The notes below the pieces were generated by a model that worked only from the letters and a program-made list of their open reading frames with translations, had not been told where the DNA came from and did not search any database. A DNA stretch of 64,000 nt, from positions 62,001 to 126,000 of the forward strand of contig JASANG010002583.1 in NCBI GenBank assembly GCA_030248215.1, in the 5' to 3' direction. Numbering within the stretch: the first letter of the stretch is position 1; the number at the start of each line of letters is the position of its first letter. Below are positions 11,648 through 23,900 of this stretch, one piece after another. The translations under genes and the position numbers were made by a program. This DNA is from Enoplolaimus lenunculus (taxonomy: Eukaryota; Nematoda; Enoplea; Enoplida; Thoracostomopsidae).

Positions 11648-12681
11648 TCTTGCAGGTGTCACTGTGTGGGAAGTTGTAACTTTCGGTGAAAAGCCGTACA
11701 AAGATGTGAAGCCAAATGAAATTGCCCATGTTCTTGAAAAAGGCGTTCGATTACCGTAACCACCAACTTGTTCGATTAATCTGTACCTTCTGTTAATCAA
11801 ATGTATGTCTCGAAAGCGTTGGACACATTAAACCAGTTTTTGCAAAAAAACTTAGAGTTGCATTTAGATCTGCGTATTTCTGTTATTCTGGTTAATTTTA
11901 CCGAAAAACTCAGGGTCTGGGTAGTTGTTTTCAAATGTTGCAGCAAGTATTCGTTAATTACATACTTCTTGCTGAGTTTCATGGGACAATCAGTCTTTGC
12001 TTTTGAAAGCGCTGGTTTGAACTTGATGGCGAAATGATAAAATTAAGCAGGATGGCAACAGCGATGTACATAATTTTTGCTGTTTTATTCGTTCAGGTTG
12101 GATGGTCGATGCGGAAAGTAGACCGAGCTTCACACAGCTGAGAGAGGAATTGGAACATTTTCATCAGGATCCATCGCGATACCTAGTTATTGAGGTAAGT
12201 GATAGCCCAAAACTTTTTTCGGTTTTCCTTGTTTAATAACGCTGTAGAAAAATGCACCTTAGCTGTGTAAAAGGATTCACGTTCATATACAAGGGTGTAT
12301 GGCAGGATGCAACCGGAATTACAATTTACCGGAACCGGAACCGGAATTTGAAAATTTTACCGGAACCGGAAAGTGAAAAATGCATTTCACCAAAAATTTC
12401 ATTTTAATCTTATTTTTTGCTCTATTATTTGTGAAATAACCTTAGTCGAACATAGATATTTATTTTATTTGTTGTATTTTAGATTTTCGTCGTCGACTGA
12501 AGTGAAATCCACCATCAATGGTTTATATTCGGAATACAAGTGGCTTTCTAAAGAGATTCTTAAAGATTAGCAAAGTTAAAAAAACGGCCAAATTATAACA
12601 CCGGAATTTTCAAATCCGGTAAAAATTTACCGGAACCGGAAGGTGAAAAAATGCCGGAACCGGAATTCCGGTTGCACCCTG
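11648..12681 (+). pseudogene. EGFR: Inverted duplicate of two EGFR kinase-domain exons, with nonsense change
   Basis: Reverse-complement copy of 54674-55725 from the EGFR gene in this window. It includes the 147-nt exon (copy 11656-11802), the 294-nt intron (11803-12096, same length), the 98-nt exon (12097-12194), its donor, the following intron start and the MITE at 12303-12681. Exon reading starts [15 protein letters not shown] and ends PSRYLVIE. In the copy the codon after LP is TAA (11757-11759) where the functional gene has CAA, so it cannot encode the kinase segment. Other visible differences are few: CC for TT in the second intron, one base near the MITE start and MITE hexamer counts. 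It begins 8 nt before the exon, at the TCTTGCAG acceptor, and ends exactly at the MITE terminus. Recent duplication is inferred; an assembly artefact is unlikely but not excluded. Confidence 0.9.
12303..12681 (+). mobile_element. hAT MITE carried at the edge of the EGFR duplicate
   Basis: Same MITE as 54674-55070, carried along in the duplicate. Its left flank (GTGTATGG) matches the parental target duplication, but the right flank is ACTGTTAC, so the second half of the target duplication is absent. This places the duplication breakpoint at the MITE end. Confidence 0.9.
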
Positions 12682-14960
12682 ACTGTTACCCACCGGTAGT
12701 TTTCCCCCGGAAAATTTACACCGGTGTAATTTTCCCGCGGCAAAATTGTAACCATTTTAAGTTCAACTTCAAAGTCCGCTTGCTTTATGATAAGCATTAT
12801 TGCAATAAACATGCTGATTAACAGGTATTGATTTCACGTCAATAAAAGCATACATGTATAGGGCTCCCCAATGAAATGTTTCACAGCTTGTATAACTTTG
12901 TGGTCCGCGAAAAAATTTTTTTTGTTGACTTGCTATCAATGATGCCCGAGGCCCGCCCCTCTTTTAATCCGGCGCTGGATTGATACTATTTAATTCGCAC
13001 CTGTGAACGCAGTTGCAAGTCGCTTGAACTTCTTGAACCTCCAGTTTCATTGGTCAATACGAATTTCGTGCAAGCTGCAACTGCGACTTCTAGCTAAATA
13101 TTTCGTTCAAGTTGCAGCAGCGACTTCTCGCTAAATGGGGCTTAATAAAACCGAAATGCAGGGTTCCATCGGAATTCCGATTCCGGCTAAAATTCCGGCA
13201 AAATTTGACCTCCGGTCCCGATTACAGCTGACTGCTGTTCCGATGCCGGAATTCTTATTTTTCGGTTATGAATTTTTAAAATGATTATAGTTAGATTTGG
13301 CTTGTTTCGTTTTATGTCGTTCATTTGCATCCGATTCCGATTCCAGTTCCGACAGAAAAATTTGATGCCGGTTGCGATTACACTGCCGAAAAACTAGATA
13401 GCTATTTCATTCACGCGCTAAGTAGCTTTTTCTCCATTTATTCAAAACTTGAGCCATTTAATTTCGATTGGATGGGTAGCAGGAAAATGTCTGGGTTATA
13501 AAAGACAAGAAACAAAAGTCGACCTTAGATGTAACAAGCAACTTTTGACCTCAAGCAGCCAACTGACTTACGGTTAAAATCAGAGATTCTATGACAACTC
13601 CTCAGTTCACATTCGAGATTTTACCTCCTGGTAAACTCGGGATTGATCTAATTGCAATTTTTTTGCAAAATCAACCCAAACACCGAACTACGTTGGGTAG
13701 CCCGGCTCAGCGGCACGGGTTGCGCTAAAACGGTCCCGGAACAGGCCAAGGTTTAAAACTAGAAAAAATGTCCATGACATATATGATTCGGGTACTCTGA
13801 ACTCGCTGTTAAAATATAAACAGTAGAGTTATTCTTTACCGTTTAGTAGTCAAACAAATTGCCATTGCCTCTGAAGCATACGGCGGTGTTCCTGCAACGA
13901 AGGACAGCTAAACAAAACAATAGCCATCAGTCAGAGACATGCTATGCCACAAGCTGTACTAAGATTGATATTGCCATTTATTCGAAAACTTAAAAAAAAA
14001 TTCAGTATCGACATAGGCAAAAGCTTTGGTATCGGCACATCTTTACTTTAGACTTTCAAGTGTTTCTATTGTAGCACAAGCAAATCAGTTTTAGTATATC
14101 ATTAAGTTTAGTTATAGCCTTTTTGTTACCCTGAAGTTTAGTCTTTGTTTAGGTTTAGGCTTACGAACATGATTGCTTTGTGTTACACCGTCAAATTAAT
14201 TTTGGCTCTAGTGATACTGCTAATCTTGTTGGAAGCCTTTAAGCTAGGATAAACACGTAGCTAATGCTTTCTTTTGTAAGTGGAGATGAATTTTACCGGA
14301 GAAAATTGTGTGAACTTTTTCTGATCATAGAGTTTATCGGAGTAACCAGGATTATATGTCATGCTGGTCAAACCTTGGTTTAGTTGTTTGGCCGGCGAAC
14401 ATAATGAGAGAGAAATTTTTATGGACACTAGAATAAATCTATAAACTCATTTAAGTAATTCAGAAGCCTGTAATATTGCAGTTATTCTTGCCTCTTCTCA
14501 AAGTTTTGGTAGCTATATTTTCCAGTAACCAAAGGCTGTGTCAATTGTATACCTACGCATTTGATAACAATTGGAAACATCGTGGAATAATTGGGATGCA
14601 GTTGCGAACAGCGTGTGCGTACGAATGTCACAGTGCAGTGGGACGTTTCATACCTATATAAACTTGCGTTTGTAAGGTTGTGCGGTCCTGTGAGGCAATG
14701 CCAGTGTTATTTTAATTCGAAGTTCTCCAAATCACTAACCACGGCTTTCTGCAAACCAGTGACTTTTGGCTATGAACTTGCTTACAAGTAGTATACGGTT
14801 GTGGTAGGTGATACATGCTATTCACACAAGTATTTAACGTTTATAGCACCATACTAAAGCGCTATATGTAATATATCAATATAGCTGCGTGCACGAAAAA
14901 GCAAGTTTTCTGTAAACAAAACGACACGGCATATGCATGTATATTTACTGAAGGATATCC
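12682..14960. other. Intergenic DNA upstream of PHKB, repeat remnants only
   Basis: No conserved coding frame seen. It contains fragments of TACACCGGTGTAATTTTC repeats (about 12690-12750), a GTGAACGCAGTTGCAAGTCG remnant near 13000, the MITE remnant at 13159 and an ATCGGCACATC remnant near 14030. A CTATATAAAC at about 14653 could be a TATA-like element about 300 bp before the PHKB start codon, but nothing else supports a promoter there. Confidence 0.5.
13159..13389. mobile_element. hAT-like MITE remnant, CAGGGTTCCATCGG family
   Basis: Opens CAGGGTTCCATCGGAATTCC and follows the complete copy at 46402-46784 through GACTGCTGTTCCGATGCCGG. The right end is decayed and its position is approximate. 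Confidence 0.6.
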
Positions 14961-17900
14961 ATGAACTCAATGAGAATGGAGCAGAAACTGCCAGCATTAA
15001 CAGTTAACCCTGCAAGTAAAGAAACGACACCATTTTCGGTTGGTTCAGACGGACATATTTCTGAACAGGTAAGTTTTTAATGTTCAATAATATATCACAT
15101 ACTGTGCTAATGGAGATTTGTCTAATCTAAAAAATTTTAGGAATGATATTTTTTCAAACAAAACATCTATTCAGTATCACCTAATGCGTTAAAAAAACTA
15201 ATATAACTTTATGTTTAATTATGTTTATTAGCAACATTACAATATACGTATATTGCAGTATTTTTTCTTCGTGTCAACAGACATAAGTATGCCAGACTCG
15301 GGTTAGCGTTACGCCTAAGCTTCGAGATGGCAAATTTTAGCAAAAGACGGTATAAGTGCAATAATTGAGGAAAATTTCCAAATTTTTAACCTTTGACTCC
15401 CCCTCATGAAATGCGCCCGAGTTGAACCAGGAGGCACCGCCGAAAATGCCTCCCCGCGCTAGAGATCGGGCTAATGTAATATCAGTGTAGTTACATACGA
15501 TATTCTAATGCAGGAGGTAGAGGAGTAATGCAGGAGGTAGAGGAGACATTGCATTAATATCCAGGGCCAGATCCAGAATATGTATTCTTGGTACGTGTGC
15601 ACTTGTACCATTATAACAAGCAGGCATCAATCAGATAGCCGGTTCCGGTTTAATATTTGGCAAAAACCGATATTCTTTTTTGGTATCCGGTACGAACGTG
15701 CTGGTAACAAGTTAGTTACGCATATACTGCTATCTTCCTTTGTGGTGAGTCCCTACACTGCCATTTCTCCTACTTGTGGTCATCGCCCATGTTGATACCG
15801 CCCTCCACTTTTTTTGGTATGAAGGGCGTAACAATTCGACATTGTCGTTACCGTAAGAGACATAACATATACGTATATAATATGTTAAAGCTCCGGTGTC
15901 TGGCTTAGGCGCTGGTACCGGGGCCTACGGTTCCTGCTGCGGCAACGGGGTCGGAGTCGGTTTCCTGTTTGCTGGGACACCTAACCGGAGCCTGTTTTTA
16001 TATACGATTCGAAATAATTTTATATAAATTTTTTCCCGCTGTTTATTTTCCCGCTGTTAGCCACTACATATTTATTACGTACATCGTAATACATGACGGA
16101 ACTTAATTTAATTGGAATCGGTATTGAAACTTAGTCGGAACCTTTTATCGGAATCAGAACAAGACATTTTCAGGCTTTAAATTGTACTTTGAAAGGGTGT
16201 AAATTAGTGCTATCCCGGGGCTAGGCCTCGGTCCCGGCACCGGGGCCAGAAAGTGCTGGGGCCGGGGCCAGAAAGTGCCGGGACCGAAATATATAGTAAA
16301 CAATTCATGAAAATTTTTTAATGTTTTACTCGTATCCCATTGTCTGATTTATCTCGCTTTCTATAATGTGAATGTGTAGTTTTCCGCATTTTTTGACATT
16401 GGTTTTTATTGTAGCAAGCAATAATCTTAGCTTCGGGCCCGGCCCTAGCAAAAATCCTGGCCCTGGGACAGCTCTGGTGTATATCGAACTTGCATACGCC
16501 CCACAGCCCGCCCTTGTATTTATACATAATATTAAGAAAAGATAGGGCAAAAACAACGAATGGACTATTCTTCCATTAATTGCAATATAAAGTAACACCG
16601 AAAACAATGCGTGATACAAGCAGAAAACGTTAATTGCTGTACCTGAAATTGCTGTACACGATATTATTTATTTTCGCACGGTTTGCTGTACACACTACAC
16701 AATAGATAGATTGCTTATTTGTATTTCCCCACTGTTAGCCATCTATATACGTGTAACGTATATCGTAGCTCATGTTGATGGTTAGTTTTACGCGTTCTAC
16801 GTTGGCCCCGGGGCAACTATATCCGGTGTGTACCGGCCCTGGGCCCGGGGCAGTATATTGGGTACATCCAGATATCTGGCTCTGGAATTCTTCATTGCGG
16901 AATATTTATAAGTGAATAGTATAACCAAGGTGCAAAGCGGAACTGGATTCTACCGGAATCGGAATCAGAACATCAGTTGTATGATCAAATTGGCGATAAT
17001 CTGTAAAGCTAAACTACAATCAATTATTTATAAGTAACTCATCGAAAGCAATTTAGTAGATAAATAATACAGAATTTTTATGCATCGTATCACAAAATAC
17101 GTTGCGTGATTGGAGCCTTATTTTTAATTATCTGCCTCGGTATTTTTGGTATACGGTTGAACCCTGTGTTTGTATGCCAAAATTGTTTAAAAAACAAAGT
17201 CTGCGTAGTTTGTATTACGTATAACATTGACAGGATTTGTCTTATAACGTTGAGCAGAACCACTACTGCAGTTGAAATGTTTTTAGCGGTCATTTTCGCT
17301 GAGTATTAGGGTTACAAGAAATCAAATTCGGTACTAAATGGTTTTCGGGTACGAAAAATCTGCATAAATTGTTTATATAGCTCGACAACAGATAATTGAA
17401 TACGTAGTTAGCTAATAGCTTTTGCATATTAGCTTGATTAATAAGCCTAAATTAGGACTTATTAAATTATTTCACTAATTATTATAGTTAGCTAACAGCT
17501 AATTTGCATATTAGCTCAATTAGTTAAACCTAAATTCGGACTTTTTAAATTATTTCACAAGTATGTCCGAGCTTCGCTCAATACATGTAGTAGAAAAATG
17601 TAATATGTGCATTATGCCAGATCAGGCCAAACTGCAGTACAGGCCTTATTTTAATATTGACAACTTTTGATCAAGAGTAATTACTATTTCAAAATTATGT
17701 AGGCCTATGGATATTTCTGGGAAAAATGTATTTTGACACGTTTTCGATGAGAAATCAAACGTTGAGTACATTTCTTCAGGACGCATAGAGTTAAATGAAG
17801 ATAAGATTTAAAAATTTGACCCCGGTTAGATATCAGCAAGTTAAGTGTTGGCACCGGCTTGTGCCTTAGGCACCGGTATGCTTTATACGACATCTACGTT

Positions 17901-20900
17901 TCAGTGCAAACGTCATGTGAACAGTTAACAGGCGTGTAGTTAATTTTATTTCGAAATGAAATAACTATATTTTATAGTCAGGATGCTGGCTTCTCCACAG
18001 CGGGGGGGCCCAGCACTTTTCGAAATCTTCATTTTTCCCCCGGCGAAAATGTTGCCGCCCCCAGGAAAGGCCCCCCGGCGAATTTTCGGCCGCCCCCCAG
18101 CAAATTTTTTTGCTGGGCCCCCCAGGACTTTTCTAAGCCAAAAATTTTCAATGTTAAAACATGAAGACCTGGATTTTTTTGAGGCGGATATTCGGCAAAA
18201 TGTGATTTTATATTACGCTGAGTACTCATAATTTTTAATAGCGTTACACATACCGGTAGTAACTAGTACAGTTCAATAATGAACTGAACAAAGCACAATT
18301 ATATAAAGACCGTTTCAGGGCATACAGCATTCGAAAGTACCTTGCAGCAACAAGTTCAACCCGCCTGAGCCTTATAATAAACTGAAGCTGTGACTAATAT
18401 ATAAAATATATGTTAATCACAGTTTCAATTATAGATTATCTATATTTTATATAATTGTGCTTCTTTCAACTTCTGGTAAAGTTGTCAGTAATATTAGTTA
18501 AAATTATTGTTATGAGTGTTTGCGGGGAATTTTTGTCATGTTGAGCGATGAGTAATCTTCAGTTGAGTTGGAAACACGATCTAAAATAAAAAATGGTCCA
18601 AAAAGTCGGCTTGCAAAATTTTAAGCCTGCCCCCCAGGACCCCCCAGATCATCTGGGGAACCCCCAGGAAAACTGCCCCCCCAGATCATCTGGGGAACCC
18701 CCAGGAAAACTGCCCCCCCAGCAAAATTAGCTGCCCAACAGGAAACTCCTGCCCCCCCCCCCCCAGGAAACGCCCCCCGGCGCAAATTTTCAAGCTGTGG
18801 AGAAGCCAGAGGATGTAGGTTTCGGGCTTGCTTGTGAGTTTCGGTAGGTTTGCAGACCCAAATAAATTTTAAAAAAAGTGTTTTTAACTTTGTAATGTTC
18901 TTCCAATGGTACAGTCTGTGCTCGGGAACGCAACCGGAACAGTACGTTATTTTAAGGTCGTACATTTTTAAGCAGTAAAGTTTAGCAAGCGTAAAGCCCG
19001 AACCACGCAATATTCGACGCAATTAGGAAATAAAACAGGTCGAGCCGGGATGTAAATTTTGCTAACAAAGCAACCGAAAAGCCATGTGCTATAATTTTTA
19101 ACCAATTTTAAGACGTACAGTTTTTATCTTGGTTAAACCGACCGTATATTTGGTTCTGGTGTATATGTAGGCAGAAAACTGACATTGGTATCCGGTATAA
19201 ATCTACTGGATATAGGAAATTGGCGGTTGTAGTCTCAAATCTGTCAAGTCAAGAAACTTGAGCTTTGCATCAGGGTGCAATGGGGGGGCGGGCTTGAAGC
19301 AGAGAACACACAAACTGTCGGTATGTTTGTGTTCAGTTGCAACGCATTTTTTTTTCGTTTGGGAGCAAAACTGCTTTTGGGGCTTGTATGTATTCTAATG
19401 AATGTGTATACGTCAGTAAAGACCATGAAACTCTGTTTGAACCACCCGGTTTGCTTGTGCGTCGGCTTTTTTTGCTTCTGCGAGGTGATTTTATGAGAGG
19501 TTGACCAGGTAGTAAGCTCTAACTGAAACATGGATTATCTTTAAAAAGCTTTAGGAAATTCGGAGTTTGAGAAGGTGTGTTCATGCAAGCAACTATATTC
19601 TTAGAAAGTTGAGTTAAAATAATGTATATAAAGGAGTGAATCTCAGCCAGAATGTGTAGTTTGCGGTGCACGAAAGTATATCTATTTGTCAGGGTACGAC
19701 CGGATGTCAAAAACTGACGTAACCGGAGCCGGAGCAGGATAATGAATTCAAATCTTACTAGATTGCATTCAAATATCGGAACGTAGCTTACAGTTTTTCC
19801 TTCTGTGGCTTAAGGTACCCAAAGTGTTTACATGACAAAGTTTAACATTAAACGCCGATGCATTTTTTTAACACTTTCAGGGATGGGAGTCTTAGTCCTA
19901 GGCTCGAAAAGTCTCGGTATTCTACAACCTTGAGTGTAGGTGGTTTGTAACCGACATTAGAAGTCGACGATTCAGCAAATGCTGGTAGACCTGTAAAAAG
20001 TTGAAGTTAATATTGTTGAAGCAGGTAATGTCTGATGAAAGGAATTTCGCTATGGATCTATGAATTCTAGTTATGCAATAATTGTTAACAGATATTCTGA
20101 ATACGCATAAAAACTAAGAAACAAAACCATAAAAAAACTACGGATAAAGCATTAGAGATCATTTATTATGAAAATTTTATACTTTTTTCAGTGGTGACCA
20201 AAAGTTGACTGCGGCCGAGATTTTTTACCACCAGTCACCGTCCATCCCTGGCAGTATAAGTTCAATAGCAGTTAAGCCCAGACCACACTAAATAATAGCA
20301 GATTGGCCGATGCCAATTAGTAATTGGCCTGAATAGCACATTGGTGTACGACATAGTCACTGTACAGCAGGAGCAGCTGATTAATGCTCAAAACACATTA
20401 CAAACAATCTGTACACTGTAGCAGAGAATATAAATTTTTTGCATATGCTTTGTATTTAAATATTAAAAAATATGTACAATTTACATTATAAAGCCCATTG
20501 TGTAAAACATTTGCAAAAATTTGAGGGGTGCAATCGTATGTGTAAATTGTCAGTTTTTTGGACCATATCTTGTAACGTATGTATATGTAATATTGGAGGG
20601 ATACCAGGGATGCATGCCGATTTTTATCGAGTCAAATCTTCAGGGGTGATTAGGTGTTTCTGAGTGCCGTAATGCAGTGTAATTCTAACATAATGCGCTA
20701 AGATTATTGAGCGGATGTGAAACTGGACGAAGTTCGGTATTTCGCGAAGCGTTTTATATTTTGTACTCGGGGTCGAAAGGTGGATATCCGTCCGTCTGTC
20801 CGATACGTCCGACGAGAATCGCAGGAACCGCTCAGCCGACTTTGATAAACTTTTTGTTTGAAAGCTTATTATCCTGTGGTTGTTAACCTCGCAACGGAGT

Positions 20901-23900
20901 TTCAAAATTACAAGCTATTTATTAGCTACAGGTTAATGTGAATAATTGGTTAAGCTTAAATAAGGATTTTTTATACATTACTGTAGTGACCCGAATGAGA
21001 GGGAGTAATAAGAGCGGGTCCCCATTTTGCGTCAATCAGCATGAGTCGTATCCTTAATAAGATACCGTAAGCGGATAGACTCCCTAAACCCTAATTCGAG
21101 CCCATAAACTTCAATTATCTCTAATTGTAGTGCATAAATATCTCTAGGCCCAAATTAAGTCGAGTTCGAAACTTTAAAGTATATACTTCAACATCATTTT
21201 ACGGTAGTTGGAATGCTATCAATTTAATTTCTGGGCGCATATCAGTGTGTCGTCAGGAAAACTGTTATCTGTCCTGCGTTTGCGTTTGAAAAATTAATTG
21301 AAATGAACCGTTCTTATAAAATTATGATGGTTTATGATGGTTAGGGTTTAAATCTTCGTATAATGATGTAATGTAGTATTCTATCTATTTATTAAGCATG
21401 GTGTTCTAAAGTTGGAATGAGCATCGGCATCGCTTCGGCAAAATTTCAAAATAAGAATCGGTGTTGGCATCGCCAAAATTTCACGATAAGAATCGGTACC
21501 AGCATCGGTAAAAATTTTAATATCGGCACATCGCTATTTTCCAGAGAATTTCTTCTTTAGGAGCGCGGAACGTCTGAAGTATTACCCATTTTTCTACGAG
21601 ATATGTGGGGATTGTTAATGTACAATGTCTAAACTTGACTATGTAGTGATGTAGCGACTCCAAAGTTTTGCCAATGCCGATGTCGACATTTAATTTACTA
21701 CAATCATGCGTAAAGAACGCTAAATTATATGGTCATCAATGACAAGTCTGAAAATATAACAAGCATAAACAACTGCGAAAACTGTTCATTTCATTCAGTT
21801 CCATAGTGTGCACATTAGGCATCTGCCTGCAAAACTATTGAATGACATCATCTCGATGACGTTATCTACCAAGGGTGTTATATTCAGCCAGGGTGCAATC
21901 GGAATTCCGATTCCGATTAGAATTCCGATTCAAAACGAGTTCCGATTCCGGTTGCCCAATCAATCGGAATCTGAATTTCCACGTTTTAGTTGTAGGCCTA
22001 CTTGTAATATGTTGTATTAATATTGTGCATAATTTATCTATTAAATTGTTTTCGACATGTTAACTTATCAATAATTGATTGTATTTTAGCTTTACAGAGC
22101 CAAAATTATTCCCAATTTGTTCATGCGACGTCTTTGAGAATTGTTGCCAGCCAACAGACATTCTAAATCAATATTATATATAGTTTGTTAATGCAAATTA
22201 TCCGCCTAGTCACAAATTTTGTTGCAATTCCGATTCCGGTATAAATTGCTGTTCCGATTCCGGTATAATACAGTTCCGCTTTGCACCCTGTATTCAGCAC
22301 ATTTATTTAGTAAGCGGCTCCTACTCATTCCTTCTGCAACTGCTGGGTGGATTGAAAAGAAACAATGTGGCATTACAAGCAAGGTGCAAAGCGAGTGGCG
22401 ATGATTTTTTGGATTTCATTGTTATTTGTTGATATCGATAGAAATTTTATGCAACATATAACAAAACGTAGGACTAAAATTAAAATTTCAAACTTTTGGT
22501 TCCGATTTGCCATTGTTTTGTGCATTCCGAAACGAAATTCTAATCAGAATAAGAATTCCGGTTGCACCCTGATTATACGAAGTACAGGTGCAGGGGCAAT
22601 GACTGTAAAGTTGTATATTTTAGCATGCCGAACACAGAGCTAAGTTACAGAAGCGACAAAGCACTATATCCGAAGCGGTTCGCTTTCAAGACAAGGAAAC
22701 CGAAAGCGCAGTGACCAAGCTGGATATTTATTATCATGCTGGTAAGTGTTAGTTAATCTTGATGTATATTTCTTTCACTACGTATATCAATAAACACTTC
22801 TAATATGGTCTAAACCAACGAGTATGATAATGCATCAGGGTACTACCGATGGCCTGTCTCCGGCCCCGGCAATAAATATACATCCGGGCACGGCCCCGGT
22901 AGAATTTTTGTTGGAGGTTATGGCAATTTCGGTCGGCCCCCGGCAATAAATCTACGTCCGGGCACGGCCCCGGTAGAATTTTTGTTGGAGGTTATGGCAA
23001 TTTCGGTCGGCCAAGGCAATAAATCTACGTCCGGGCACGGCCCCGGTAGAATTTTTGTTGGAGGTTATGGCAATTTCGGTCGGCCAAGGCAATAAATCTA
23101 CGTCCGGGCACGGCCCCGGTAGAATTTTTGTTGGAGGTTATGGCAATTTCGGTCGGCCAAGGCAATAAATCTACGTCCGGGCACGGCCCCGGTAGAATTT
23201 TTGTTGGAGGTTATGGCAATTTCGGTCGGCCAAGGCAATAAATCTACGTCCGGGCACGGCAACGGTAGAATTTTTGTAGAGGTTATGACAATTTCGGTAT
23301 TGAAATGTTTTTATTTGTGTCTTTAGCGTGTTAAGTTTTAACATTGGGTCAGTTTTTTAAACCTTGAATTGCACAATTTTTTAATTTATGGGCGATTTTT
23401 TGATCACACTTCACAAAATATTGTTGAAATTGAACACTTTTATGACCAAGTTGTGCTACACCCCTGGTTCCAACTCCAACGATGTTGACCTCCGGATCCG
23501 GTTTATTTCAACCTCCGGTTGCATAATATGCATCCTTGCGCTAATTGTTTGTCTTTATTGGTTTTAAATAGTGAATTTGATTATTGATATTGTGTTTTAA
23601 ATTGATTTTTTTGTTACTACATGCAAAATATAGTTTATCTTTTTGGTTATAGTTCGTACTCAACTCTTACGATACCAAAGTTTTACAACGGGGTTATTCC
23701 CTCGGCATTCAAGTGACAAGAAGGTCGGTTACGTTCGAGACAGTCTATATTGTGCGCTTGCATGTTGGGCGTTAGGTCGCGCGTATCAGCGTATTGATGA
23801 CGACCGAGGCAAAATTTATGAACTTGGACAAAGTGCTGTTAAAACAATGCGTGGCATTTTGATGGCGTGGATGAATCAAGCCGATCGGGTATGATACAAT

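Noticed and set aside
11801-12037. 78-codon frame found both at 11801 and at 55336
   Set aside because: It is the EGFR intron between the two kinase exons and its duplicate; identity reflects the segmental copy, not coding.
22863-23296. CRISPR-like regular array
   Set aside because: Units are contiguous 73-bp tandem repeats with no unique spacers, in an animal intron.
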